This document shows positions 23,125-30,778 of a DNA stretch of 40,605 nucleotides, piece by piece. Both the position numbers and the translations under genes were made by a program. Below the pieces are notes generated by a model. The model did not search any database. It was not told the DNA's origin and was given only the letters and a program-made list of their open reading frames with translations. The stretch is from assembly GCA_023662835.1 (NCBI GenBank), contig JAMPII010000001.1, positions 498,709-539,313 on the forward strand, read 5' to 3'. Every line of letters begins with the position of its first letter. Positions within the stretch are counted from its first letter, which is position 1. The DNA is from Muribaculaceae bacterium. GTDB taxonomy: Bacteria > Bacteroidota > Bacteroidia > Bacteroidales > Muribaculaceae.

Positions 23125-24477
23125 TTATTTGTTCCAGATGCCTGTAGCCGTGCGGCTTATTAGTTTGTGAACCTGAATTACGCCGAACCATGATGTGAAT
23201 ACTGCGAAAGTGATCAGCGATGCTCCCAGCAGGCCAACGAGTCCGTAGTATTTGCAACCGAGAATAGCCAGCGGCAGATAGGCTGCACAACATAGTGTTG
23301 AGCAAATAACTTGTAATCGTATTTTACCGAAACCGCACAATAATTGTGTCCATAGAGTTGACCAAATTGTGCAAATCTGAAATCCGTAAACCAGCACTGT
23401 GATGACGAATGGCACCTCTACTTTGCCGTTGAGCCAAATTTTATAGAAAACAGGGGAAATGGCTACCATCACGGCTCCGATGACAGCCATTAGCAGAACT
23501 ATCTGCACAAGGCGGCGTGTGGTGGCACGCATCCAGGCATAGTCGCCGTTCACATTAGCTTCGGCATATGCGCTCCAAAAGGGGGTGATCAAAATGGTGA
23601 ACAACATTGCCAGCACCTGCATGTATTTGTAGGAAATGTTGTAGACAGTGACTTCGTCGGGCCCGATAAACTGCGTGATTATTAAATTGTTGGTTTGATA
23701 AAATGCAATGGCGATAATCTGGATGAAGAAGAACATTATGCCAAGCGACATAATACCTTTTGCCAAACTGAAACGAACCGATTTTAGCGACGGACGATAT
23801 TGGCTCAGGTACTTGTTGAATGTCCATACGTTTGAGACCAGCAGAACAGCCAGCGACACTCCCCCCATTGCAAATGCAAGATAAACGAGATTGCCTGTTG
23901 TGAATTTTACCAAAATCCATAGTACAACGCAGAGTAATGCCTGAGTAGCGGCGTCGAAAGCCGAGGCTATAGCCGGTCGCTGAATTGCGTGGAGAAGGGT
24001 GCGGTTTAGTCCGAGAATAAAAAGAATTGAAAAGTTGGTGATTACAATGATAACCGTCAGTAGTAACTCGTTTTCAGGCACTTCGCCGGCATTCAGCACG
24101 CTGTGCCAGTTTATGAAGAACGATGCTAGGATGGCTAGTGCCCAAACAGAGCCTACAACTAGCGATATGATTGCATAAGCGGTGCTGACATAAACTTTTG
24201 CAAGACGGTGTTTGCCACGCTCTATTGCTTCAATAACTTTGTTGCGCATGCCGTTGCCAATGCCCAGATCGAAGAAACTCAGCCACGCAACCAACGAAGA
24301 AATCGTGAGCCATATTCCGTACTCGTATTTCGAAACATAATCAATCGTTAATGGAACTATATATAGCGTGCAGAGCACACTGACGCCACGAAGAAAGAAC
24401 ATAGCTACAATGTTTTTCTTTGCTCTGGCAGTACGTTCCTGTCCCGAATTGAGATAATGTCTGAGTCGGTTTATCAT
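23125..24477 (-). CDS. MOP-superfamily flippase (Wzx/MATE-like)
   Basis: A 450-residue integral inner-membrane protein with about 12 hydrophobic segments, starting with a basic Arg-rich N terminus. Wzx-like features are IVPLTIDYVSKYEYGIWLTISSLVAWLSFFDLGIGNGMRNKV at the start, the YQTNNLIITQFIGPDEVTVYNISYK loop in the middle and a mid-protein helix pair after it. Such proteins flip lipid-linked sugars or small lipids across the inner membrane. The operon has no glycosyltransferase, so it may be the exporter for the operon product, or it may serve sugars made elsewhere. It is the first gene of the nine-gene operon, with a promoter at 24512-24543. Confidence 0.88.
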   Translation of the reverse strand: MINRLRHYLNSGQERTARAKKNIVAMFFLRGVSVLCTLYIVPLTIDYVSKYEYGIWLTISSLVAWLSFFDLGIGNGMRNKVIEAIERGKHRLAKVYVSTAYAIISLVVGSVWALAILASFFINWHSVLNAGEVPENELLLTVIIVITNFSILFILGLNRTLLHAIQRPAIASAFDAATQALLCVVLWILVKFTTGNLVYLAFAMGGVSLAVLLVSNVWTFNKYLSQYRPSLKSVRFSLAKGIMSLGIMFFFIQIIAIAFYQTNNLIITQFIGPDEVTVYNISYKYMQVLAMLFTILITPFWSAYAEANVNGDYAWMRATTRRLVQIVLLMAVIGAVMVAISPVFYKIWLNGKVEVPFVITVLVYGFQICTIWSTLWTQLLCGFGKIRLQVICSTLCCAAYLPLAILGCKYYGLVGLLGASLITFAVFTSWFGVIQVHKLISRTATGIWNK

Positions 24478-24511
24478 GTTTGGTTTCCAAAAGAGCCACC
24501 TGTACCTAATG

Positions 24512-24543
24512 CAAAATTAGTGAAACTCCTGCAGTTGTGCAAA
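24512..24543 (-). promoter_or_regulatory. Promoter of the nine-gene operon
   Basis: On the minus strand there is TTTG (24540-24543), a 20-base spacer, and TAATTTTG (24512-24519), a full match to the Bacteroidota consensus. It sits in the gap between the surE stop and the flippase ATG at 24477, giving a leader of about 30 bases. No regulator-binding repeat is obvious. It shows that the operon can be transcribed apart from surE. Confidence 0.7.
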
Positions 24544-24552
24544 TGGCATAGG

Positions 24553-25353
24553 CTACTGTAGCTCCAGCATATTGGCGATGGCTACCTGTTGGTCGGGTGC
24601 CGACTGGTCGGGACGGGTTGGCACCACAGATGCGTAGCCCCGGTCGGTCCAGTAGAGATCGGTGTCGGGATTGTCAGGATCGGTGTTTACAAACGAGCCT
24701 GTCAACCAATAAAATGGCTTGCCCGAAGGATCGGTGTATTCTTTGTACTCCTCGGTCCAGTATCCGCATGCATCGCGAACAACTTTTATCCCCTTAACCT
24801 CGGTACACTTGGGTATGTTTACATTCAGGCAAATCCCCTTGGGCAGTCCCTTTTCAACAACTTTTGCTGTGATTTTTTCAACAACTTCGCGACAGGCGCC
24901 CAAAGGTGAACTTTCATTATGGTCGTGGTAGGAAAAACCTATGGCAGGTATGTTGCAAATGCAACCTTCCATCACGGCTCCCATTGTGCCGGAGTAAATT
25001 ACATTTATTCCTGAGTTGGAGCCATGGTTAATCCCTGCTAACAGCAAATCTGGGCGACGGCCTAGTACAGCGTGTATGCCTAATTTTACGCAATCGACTG
25101 GCGTTCCGCTTACCGACCACATTTGTATCCCTTCAAAATCGTCGTGGCGCTTAACGCGCAGCGGTTCGGCAACGGTGATTGCCGACGACTGTCCCGAATG
25201 TGGATGCTCGGGCGCCACAACAATTACTGTTCCTAAATGCGCAACCCATTTTGCTAGTGAGCGGATGCCGGGAGTATTAACACTATCGTCGTTCGTTATC
25301 AATATAAGTGGTTTGTTGTCAGGTAAATTGCCTGCTAAAGGAAGATTTGTCAT
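24553..25353 (-). CDS. surE: 5'/3'-nucleotidase SurE
   Basis: A 266-residue metal-dependent nucleoside monophosphatase, a stress-survival enzyme. The metal-binding N terminus ILITNDDSVNTPGI has the two Asp and the Ser. GTPVDCVKLGIHAVLGRRPDLLLAGINHGSNSG and YSGTMGAVMEG are also SurE motifs. I use the ATG at 25353. A longer start at 25383 would place the start codon in the -7 box (25381-25388), so it is not used. It is upstream of the nine-gene operon on the same strand, with 75 bases between them and a separate promoter for the operon. The function is unrelated to the operon, as far as I can see. Confidence 0.93.
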   Translation of the reverse strand: MTNLPLAGNLPDNKPLILITNDDSVNTPGIRSLAKWVAHLGTVIVVAPEHPHSGQSSAITVAEPLRVKRHDDFEGIQMWSVSGTPVDCVKLGIHAVLGRRPDLLLAGINHGSNSGINVIYSGTMGAVMEGCICNIPAIGFSYHDHNESSPLGACREVVEKITAKVVEKGLPKGICLNVNIPKCTEVKGIKVVRDACGYWTEEYKEYTDPSGKPFYWLTGSFVNTDPDNPDTDLYWTDRGYASVVPTRPDQSAPDQQVAIANMLELQ

Positions 25354-25380
25354 ATTTCTCTTTTTTTTGAGCTTGCAGCA

Positions 25381-25388
25381 CAAATATA
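25381..25388 (-). promoter_or_regulatory. -7 box for surE
   Basis: Minus strand reading TATATTTG, matching TAnnTTTG, about 27 bases before the ATG at 25353. It supports that start over the longer frame. Confidence 0.5.
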
Positions 25389-25391
25389 AGC

Positions 25392-25419
25392 TATTTTTGC
25401 GGGAAAAACATTAAATTTG
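25392..25419 (+). promoter_or_regulatory. Two -7 boxes for the M13 peptidase gene
   Basis: TATTTTTG (25392-25399) and TAAATTTG (25412-25419) both match TAnnTTTG. The first has a TTTG 22 bases upstream. They may be alternatives; both lie 40-60 bases before the ATG at 25460. Confidence 0.45.
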
Positions 25420-25459
25420 CACCATAATAAGAACAACAACCATATAAACCAACAGATTG

Positions 25460-27502
25460 ATGTTGAAAAAAATTTTAATCTCATGTGCTGCAGTGGCAAC
25501 TTGCTCACTGATGGCCTCGGCTCAAGAACATCTTAAGAGCCTGAATCCCGATTATTTCGACAAGGACGTTCCCGCAACTGTCGATTTCTACAAACACGTG
25601 AACCATGGTTGGCAGGAGGCTCACCCGCTGACGCCCGAGCATGCCCGGTACGGTCAGTTTAATATCCTTAACGACTCGTCGGAGCTTCGCGTTAAAAACA
25701 TTGTGATGAATCTAGGTGCCTCAAACCCCGAGCAAGGCACGGTTGCACAAAAAGTATGGACAATCTATTCCCAGTCGCTCGACTCGGTTCGTCGCAATAA
25801 CGACGGCTATTCACCTATCGTCGCCGATTTGCAACGTATCGAGAATACCAAACCCGAGGAAATGACCGACCTGTTCTATTGGATTCACGCAAATTATGCC
25901 AGCCCATTTTTCGGCGCAGGACCTATGGAGGACCTGACCAACAGTAAGGTGTATGCAATGTATGTCAGCGGTGGAGGTATGGGTTTGGGCGACCGCGACT
26001 ACTATCTTGAAAAAGACAAGCGCAATACCGAGGTACGCGAAGCGTACAAAAAACTCATTGTTGGTCAGATGATGAATGCCGGCTTCAAGAAAAAAGAGGC
26101 TAATCGAATCATGAACAACGTGATGAAGATTGAAACTGCATTGGCCGACTCGGCATGGACCCGCGAGCAGAGCCGTAACATTCCGGCGATGTACAACCCC
26201 TATACGCTTGAGGATTTGCAGAAAAGCTATCCCTCTGTAAATTGGATCGACTTCTTCCCCAAAACAATGGAGATTGACGCTCCACAGCAGGTAATCGTTA
26301 CCGAACCTAGCGCTGTTGCCCAGGCCATGAACTTGATGGCCTCGCTTACTGATCGCGAAATCAAGGACTATTACCTATGGAAATATGTTTCACAAGCCCA
26401 GGGTCGCTTGTCTGACAAATTCACAAACACGGCTTTTGAGTTCAACAAGGTGATGAGCGGCGTTCAGGAACAGCGTCCGCGTTGGAAACGCGCTCTTGCC
26501 GCTACCGAAGGTTCGCTTGGCGAGGCAATCGGACAGCTCTACGTTGAAAAATATTTCCCCGAATCGTCGAAGCAATATATGATCGGCTTGGTCGAGAACC
26601 TACGCACAGCACTAGGTAAACATATTATCCAATTGCCTTGGATGACTCCAGAAACCAAACTGAATGCAATCAAAAAATTGCAGGCTTTCACCGTGAAAAT
26701 CGGCTATCCCGACAAGTGGAAAGATTATTCGACAATGGAAATCGATCCCAATAAGTCGTACTACGAGAACATGCATAACGTAGACATGTGGCACCAGCGT
26801 GAACAGCTTGCCAAATGGGGCAAACCGGTCGACAAAACAGAGTGGGGCATGACACCTCAAACAGTGAATGCCTACTATAACCCGCTGGCTAACGAAATCG
26901 TGTTCCCCGCAGCAATCCTGCAAGCTCCTTTCTTTGACCCCAACGCTTCCGACGCTGAAAACTACGGCGGTATCGGCGTTGTTATCGGCCACGAGATGAG
27001 CCACGGGTTCGACGACCAGGGCCGTAACTTCGATGCTGAAGGAAATATGACCGACTGGTGGACACCCGCCGACGCAGAAGCCTTTACTAAGCTGACAAAA
27101 GGCCTGATTGCGCAGTTCGACGAAGTTGAGGTGCTCCCCGGTTTACATGCGAATGGGCAATACACATTGGGCGAAAATATCGGCGACCAGGGTGGTTTGC
27201 GCGTAGCATACACCGCATTCCTCGATTCTCAAAAAGCTAAAGGTGTCGACATTAAAGACGAGTCTGCCAAAATCGACGGCTACACTCCTGCACAGGTGTT
27301 TTACATGAACTATGCCAACCTCTGGGCAGGGAATATACGTGACGAGGAAATCCGTTCGCTGACAACCGGCGACGTTCACTCGCTTGGAGTTAACCGCGTG
27401 AATGTTACGCTACGCAACCTCGATCCCTTCTTCGAAGCATTCTCGATGAAAGAGGGCGATCCCATGTTCCGTCCGGTTGCTGAACGTGTCGTTATCTGGT
27501 AA
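25460..27502 (+). CDS. M13 family (neprilysin-like) metallopeptidase
   Basis: A 680-residue exported zinc peptidase of the PepO/neprilysin family. A signal peptide (MLKKILISCAAVATCSLMASA) is followed by a long helical N-terminal region and a catalytic domain. The zinc site HEMSH is at 511-515, in VVIGHEMSHGFDDQGRNFDAEG. GENIGDQGG is the downstream Glu-containing motif. NAYYNPLANEIVFPAAILQAPFF is the substrate-binding strand. No lipobox is seen, so it is probably free in the periplasm, trimming short peptides. It starts at ATG 25460, since the extension upstream uses TTG. It is a single gene with a hairpin after its stop. Length is normal for bacterial M13 enzymes. Confidence 0.94.
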   Translation: MLKKILISCAAVATCSLMASAQEHLKSLNPDYFDKDVPATVDFYKHVNHGWQEAHPLTPEHARYGQFNILNDSSELRVKNIVMNLGASNPEQGTVAQKVWTIYSQSLDSVRRNNDGYSPIVADLQRIENTKPEEMTDLFYWIHANYASPFFGAGPMEDLTNSKVYAMYVSGGGMGLGDRDYYLEKDKRNTEVREAYKKLIVGQMMNAGFKKKEANRIMNNVMKIETALADSAWTREQSRNIPAMYNPYTLEDLQKSYPSVNWIDFFPKTMEIDAPQQVIVTEPSAVAQAMNLMASLTDREIKDYYLWKYVSQAQGRLSDKFTNTAFEFNKVMSGVQEQRPRWKRALAATEGSLGEAIGQLYVEKYFPESSKQYMIGLVENLRTALGKHIIQLPWMTPETKLNAIKKLQAFTVKIGYPDKWKDYSTMEIDPNKSYYENMHNVDMWHQREQLAKWGKPVDKTEWGMTPQTVNAYYNPLANEIVFPAAILQAPFFDPNASDAENYGGIGVVIGHEMSHGFDDQGRNFDAEGNMTDWWTPADAEAFTKLTKGLIAQFDEVEVLPGLHANGQYTLGENIGDQGGLRVAYTAFLDSQKAKGVDIKDESAKIDGYTPAQVFYMNYANLWAGNIRDEEIRSLTTGDVHSLGVNRVNVTLRNLDPFFEAFSMKEGDPMFRPVAERVVIW

Positions 27503-27522
27503 CGGTTACTGTAAAAACAACT

Positions 27523-27556
27523 GAGGGCTGTGTCGTGTAAAAACGGCGCAGCCCTC
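27523..27556. terminator. Hairpin between M13 peptidase gene and mltG
   Basis: GAGGGCTG (27523-27530) pairs with CAGCCCTC (27549-27556). The T-run is weak on the plus strand; on the minus strand it is followed by CAGTTGTTTTT. It may serve both convergent genes. Confidence 0.6.
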
Positions 27557-27574
27557 TCGTTATAAAGATGTTGT

Positions 27575-28609
27575 CTAGTGGATACCTCGTCGGTTGAGAG
27601 CTGCCCTGTAGCGGGCAGCGTTTTGCATGTGTTGCTGGGCCGAGGCTGTGAAATTGTGGAGCCCCGACATATCTTCGCGGGCACACATGTAGATATAGTT
27701 GTTGGGCGCCGAATCCAAAATGGCATCGATTGTGCGTGCATCGGGCATGCGGATTGGGCCCGGAGGCAGACCTTCGTTAAGGTAGGTGTTGTATGGCGAT
27801 TTAACTTCCAGATGCTTCCCGGTTATACGGCGTAAAGCGAAATCGCCTACGGCAAATTTTACAGTGGGGTCGGCTTGAAGGCGCATGCCGTGCTTTAGAC
27901 GGTTAATGTATAGCCTCCCAACAGTTGCACGCTCGGCTGCATTGTTAGTCTCCTCTTCGGCGATCGATGCAATTGTTATCACCTGCTCGGGCGTCAGTCC
28001 CAGGTCGGCGGCCTTAAGCGTGCGTTCCGGATTCCAAAAAGCCTTTTGGTGGGAGTGGATTTTATCGATAACCTTTTGTGGCGAATCGGTCCAGTAGAAT
28101 TCGTATGTGTCGGGCATGAATGCTCCAATATATTGTTCTTTCGCCAAACCATTGGCTGACAGCGATGAGTCGGCTGCGGTTGCTATAGCAAGGGAATCGG
28201 CTTCTATTTGTGTCGACAAGCGGGCGTACAACTGGGGCATCGTGCGGATGTTATTAAACGTTACGCGAACCGGGGTCTGACGTCCGCGCGAAATTGTGCG
28301 GTAAATACTCAGTGCCGATGTGCCCTTCTCGATTTTGAATGCACCGTGAGCGCGTGAGGTTTTTCCGCCGGTGAGTTTCCAAATTGTTGCAGCATTCACT
28401 CCTGCTTTGCCAAGCGATTTCGACAATGAATCGCTTATTTGTTCAAAGTCGCTTCCAGCAGGAATGTATACCCACGCCGGTTGCTCACCGGTGTAGTCGG
28501 TATTGGTAATCGAACTCCATGTGAACATCCCAGCCGCGACTACCAACAGCAACATTATAAGGATAATTGTGAGGCGTTTGCCCGTTTTGCTTTCAGAAAT
28601 ATTTTGCAT
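27575..28609 (-). CDS. mltG: Endolytic murein transglycosylase MltG
   Basis: A 344-residue inner-membrane-anchored enzyme that cuts nascent glycan strands in peptidoglycan. One transmembrane helix (RLTIILIMLLLVVAAGMFTW) lies near the N terminus. The YceG-like domain follows, with the catalytic Glu in TIASIAEEETN and GRLYINRLKHGMRLQADPTVKFA, then EGLPPGPIRMPD. The LysM-like part is in the middle region. I start it at ATG 28609; the longer frame up to 28738 would run through the promoter palindrome and into the opposite gene. It diverges from fbp; the shared promoter is at 28620-28662. Confidence 0.92.
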   Translation of the reverse strand: MQNISESKTGKRLTIILIMLLLVVAAGMFTWSSITNTDYTGEQPAWVYIPAGSDFEQISDSLSKSLGKAGVNAATIWKLTGGKTSRAHGAFKIEKGTSALSIYRTISRGRQTPVRVTFNNIRTMPQLYARLSTQIEADSLAIATAADSSLSANGLAKEQYIGAFMPDTYEFYWTDSPQKVIDKIHSHQKAFWNPERTLKAADLGLTPEQVITIASIAEEETNNAAERATVGRLYINRLKHGMRLQADPTVKFAVGDFALRRITGKHLEVKSPYNTYLNEGLPPGPIRMPDARTIDAILDSAPNNYIYMCAREDMSGLHNFTASAQQHMQNAARYRAALNRRGIH

Positions 28610-28619
28610 TACCGTATAT

Positions 28620-28662
28620 TTTGAATTTACATGTAGGGTGCGTATCTTTGTACAAAGATACG
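28620..28662. promoter_or_regulatory. Palindromic divergent promoter, mltG and fbp
   Basis: 28641-28662 is a perfect 22-base palindrome. It contains TATCTTTG on the plus strand (28643-28650) and the same on the minus strand (28653-28660). Thus two -7 boxes face each other. For fbp there is a TTTG at 28620-28623, 19 bases upstream of its box, a textbook promoter. For mltG the -33 region is weak. The predicted starts leave about 37 bases to the mltG ATG and about 72 to the fbp ATG. A second TATTTTTG at 28720-28727 lies right against the fbp ATG and is likely chance. Confidence 0.7.
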
Positions 28663-28728
28663 TAAGTCTGCAGAAACGTAACCCTGTCACAGCTAAATTT
28701 GTTGACCGGGGTTGAAAATTATTTTTGT

Positions 28729-30720
28729 ATGTCACCAATCGATACTAATAAACTGGAGAGCGACCGCCGCATATTGGAATTGCTGTCACAATCATTCCCG
28801 AATATAGGGTCGGCCAGTACAGAGATAATAAACCTTGAGGCTATTGAGAACCTTCCAAAGGGCACTGAGCATTTTGTTGCCGACTTGCATGGCGAGCATG
28901 AAGCCTTCAGTCACATTCTTCGCAACGCTTCGGGAAATATCAAACGCAAAGTTACCGAACTGTACGGAACTTCGCTGCGAGAGCAGGAGCTGCGCGATTT
29001 ATGCACACTTATTTATTATCCGGAGCGGAAGCTGGAGTACATTAAGGCATCCGAAACCGACCTGAACGATTTCTACGCCGTTACGCTCCATCGTCTTATT
29101 GGTGTTTGTCAATCCGTTTCATCAAAGTACACCCGTTCGAAGGTGCGCAAAGCCTTACCAAATGAGTTCTCGTATATTATAGAGGAGTTGCTTCACGAAG
29201 CTCCATCCGACCCTGATAAGGAAGCTTACTTTAAACGTATTATCGAAACCATAATCACAACAGGACAAGCCGACGCATTTGTCGTGGCTATATGCTATGT
29301 GATACAACGACTTTCGATTGACCAACTACACGTGTTAGGCGATATTTTCGACCGCGGCCCCGGCGCGCATCTAATAATGGATACCCTTTGCAACTACAAT
29401 CATTTTGACATACAGTGGGGAAATCACGACGCATTGTGGATGGGCGCATCGGCTGGAAACGACGCATGTATCGCAAACGTATTGCGCTTATCTCTGCGCT
29501 ATTGCAACATGGCAACTCTTGAGGATGGATATGGAATCAACCTGGTGCCTTTGGCAACGTTCGCCATGGAAACCTACGGAAACGATCCTTGTGAAAATTT
29601 CATGCCGCATGTAGTTGATCCCGAGCGTGCTCCGGACGAAAAATCGCTGATGTTGTTGGCCCGGATGCACAAAGCTATCTCGATTATCCAATTTAAAATT
29701 GAGGCGGCTCTCATCGACCGTCGTCCTCAGTGGGGAATGTCTGATCGTAAGCTTCTAGGTGGTTTGCATACCGACCGTGGAGTAATTGAGATCAACGGAG
29801 TTGAATATCCGCTGAAGGATACGTTCTTCCCTACAGTTGATCCGGAAAATCCTTACGTGCTCACTCAAGAAGAGAGTGCTCTGATGGCCAAACTCCATCA
29901 TTCATTCCGGGTGAGCGATAAACTGAAGAAGCATGTGCAGTGCTTACTTTCCCACGGTTGCATGTATGGAGTGTTCAACTCCAATTTGTTGTTCCACGCC
30001 TCTATGCCACTGAATGCCGACGGCTCGCTGAAAGAGGTGGCTGTAGGCGATAAGGTTTACAGCGGGCGTGAACTGATGCACCAAGTTGGAATGACAATGC
30101 GCGCGGCATTCAACTCCGACACCCCGTCCGAGGAGCGCGCTTTTGCAAAAGATTATTTTTGGTACCTGTGGTGCGGCTCCGACTCGCCATTGTTCGACAA
30201 ATCGAAAATGGCGACTTTCGAGCGCTACTTTATTTCCGACCCTGCAACCCACAAGGAGGAGAAAGGCTATTATTACTTGTTGCGCGACAATCCCGACGTT
30301 ATCGACAACATTCTGGATGCTTTCGGAGTGGAAGGAGAACATCGGCATATAATAAACGGACATGTGCCGGTTCGTATCAACAAAGGCGAGAAGCCTATAC
30401 GCGCCAATGGTAAACTGCTGGTGATTGACGGAGGTTTTGCAAAAGCCTACCATACAACAACCGGTATTGCCGGCTATACGCTGGTTTATCACAGTCGCGG
30501 ACTGCAGTTGGTGCAGCATGAGCCATTCACTTCAACCGAAGAGGCGATTTGCAACGGTTCCGATATTATCGGGGCTATACAGATTGTTGAGCTTAGCGCA
30601 AAACGCATGCGCGTTCGCGATACAGATAAAGGTCGCGAACTGGCCGGTCAAATCCGCGAGCTCACAGAGTTGCTCCACGCCTACAGGCTGGGCATTATAA
30701 AAGAACGTTCATTGAAATAG
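28729..30720 (+). CDS. fbp: Fructose-1,6-bisphosphatase class III
   Basis: A 663-residue gluconeogenic enzyme that hydrolyses fructose 1,6-bisphosphate to fructose 6-phosphate. Class III (Firmicutes/Bacteroidota type) belongs to the metallophosphoesterases: HFVADLHGEHEAF, LGDIFDRGPGAHLIM and WGNHDALWMGASAGND hold metal ligands, and later INGHVPVRINKGEKPIRANGKLLVIDGGF. The start is ATG 28729 (MSPIDTNKLESD); a longer frame to 28699 uses TTG and has no homology character. Length is normal for class III. A perfect 15-base hairpin follows after 16 bases. Confidence 0.94.
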   Translation: MSPIDTNKLESDRRILELLSQSFPNIGSASTEIINLEAIENLPKGTEHFVADLHGEHEAFSHILRNASGNIKRKVTELYGTSLREQELRDLCTLIYYPERKLEYIKASETDLNDFYAVTLHRLIGVCQSVSSKYTRSKVRKALPNEFSYIIEELLHEAPSDPDKEAYFKRIIETIITTGQADAFVVAICYVIQRLSIDQLHVLGDIFDRGPGAHLIMDTLCNYNHFDIQWGNHDALWMGASAGNDACIANVLRLSLRYCNMATLEDGYGINLVPLATFAMETYGNDPCENFMPHVVDPERAPDEKSLMLLARMHKAISIIQFKIEAALIDRRPQWGMSDRKLLGGLHTDRGVIEINGVEYPLKDTFFPTVDPENPYVLTQEESALMAKLHHSFRVSDKLKKHVQCLLSHGCMYGVFNSNLLFHASMPLNADGSLKEVAVGDKVYSGRELMHQVGMTMRAAFNSDTPSEERAFAKDYFWYLWCGSDSPLFDKSKMATFERYFISDPATHKEEKGYYYLLRDNPDVIDNILDAFGVEGEHRHIINGHVPVRINKGEKPIRANGKLLVIDGGFAKAYHTTTGIAGYTLVYHSRGLQLVQHEPFTSTEEAICNGSDIIGAIQIVELSAKRMRVRDTDKGRELAGQIRELTELLHAYRLGIIKERSLK

Positions 30721-30736
30721 CAGAAACCAAATAAAC

Positions 30737-30776
30737 GATAGCGAGGTTGCATTTTTTTTTGTGCAACCTCGCTATC
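30737..30776. terminator. 15-base-pair hairpin with poly-T loop
   Basis: Arms 30737-30751 and 30762-30776 are perfectly complementary, 15 base pairs, around a ten-base loop of nine T and a G. No T-run follows the stem on the plus strand, so it is not a canonical intrinsic terminator. It lies between the convergent fbp and GH36 genes, two bases beyond the GH36 stop, and may block both. Confidence 0.6.
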
Positions 30777-30778
30777 AC

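Noticed and set aside
28720-28727. TATTTTTG as the main fbp promoter
   Set aside because: It is one base from the start codon and would put the transcription start inside the gene; the box at 28643-28650 with TTTG 19 bases upstream fits better.
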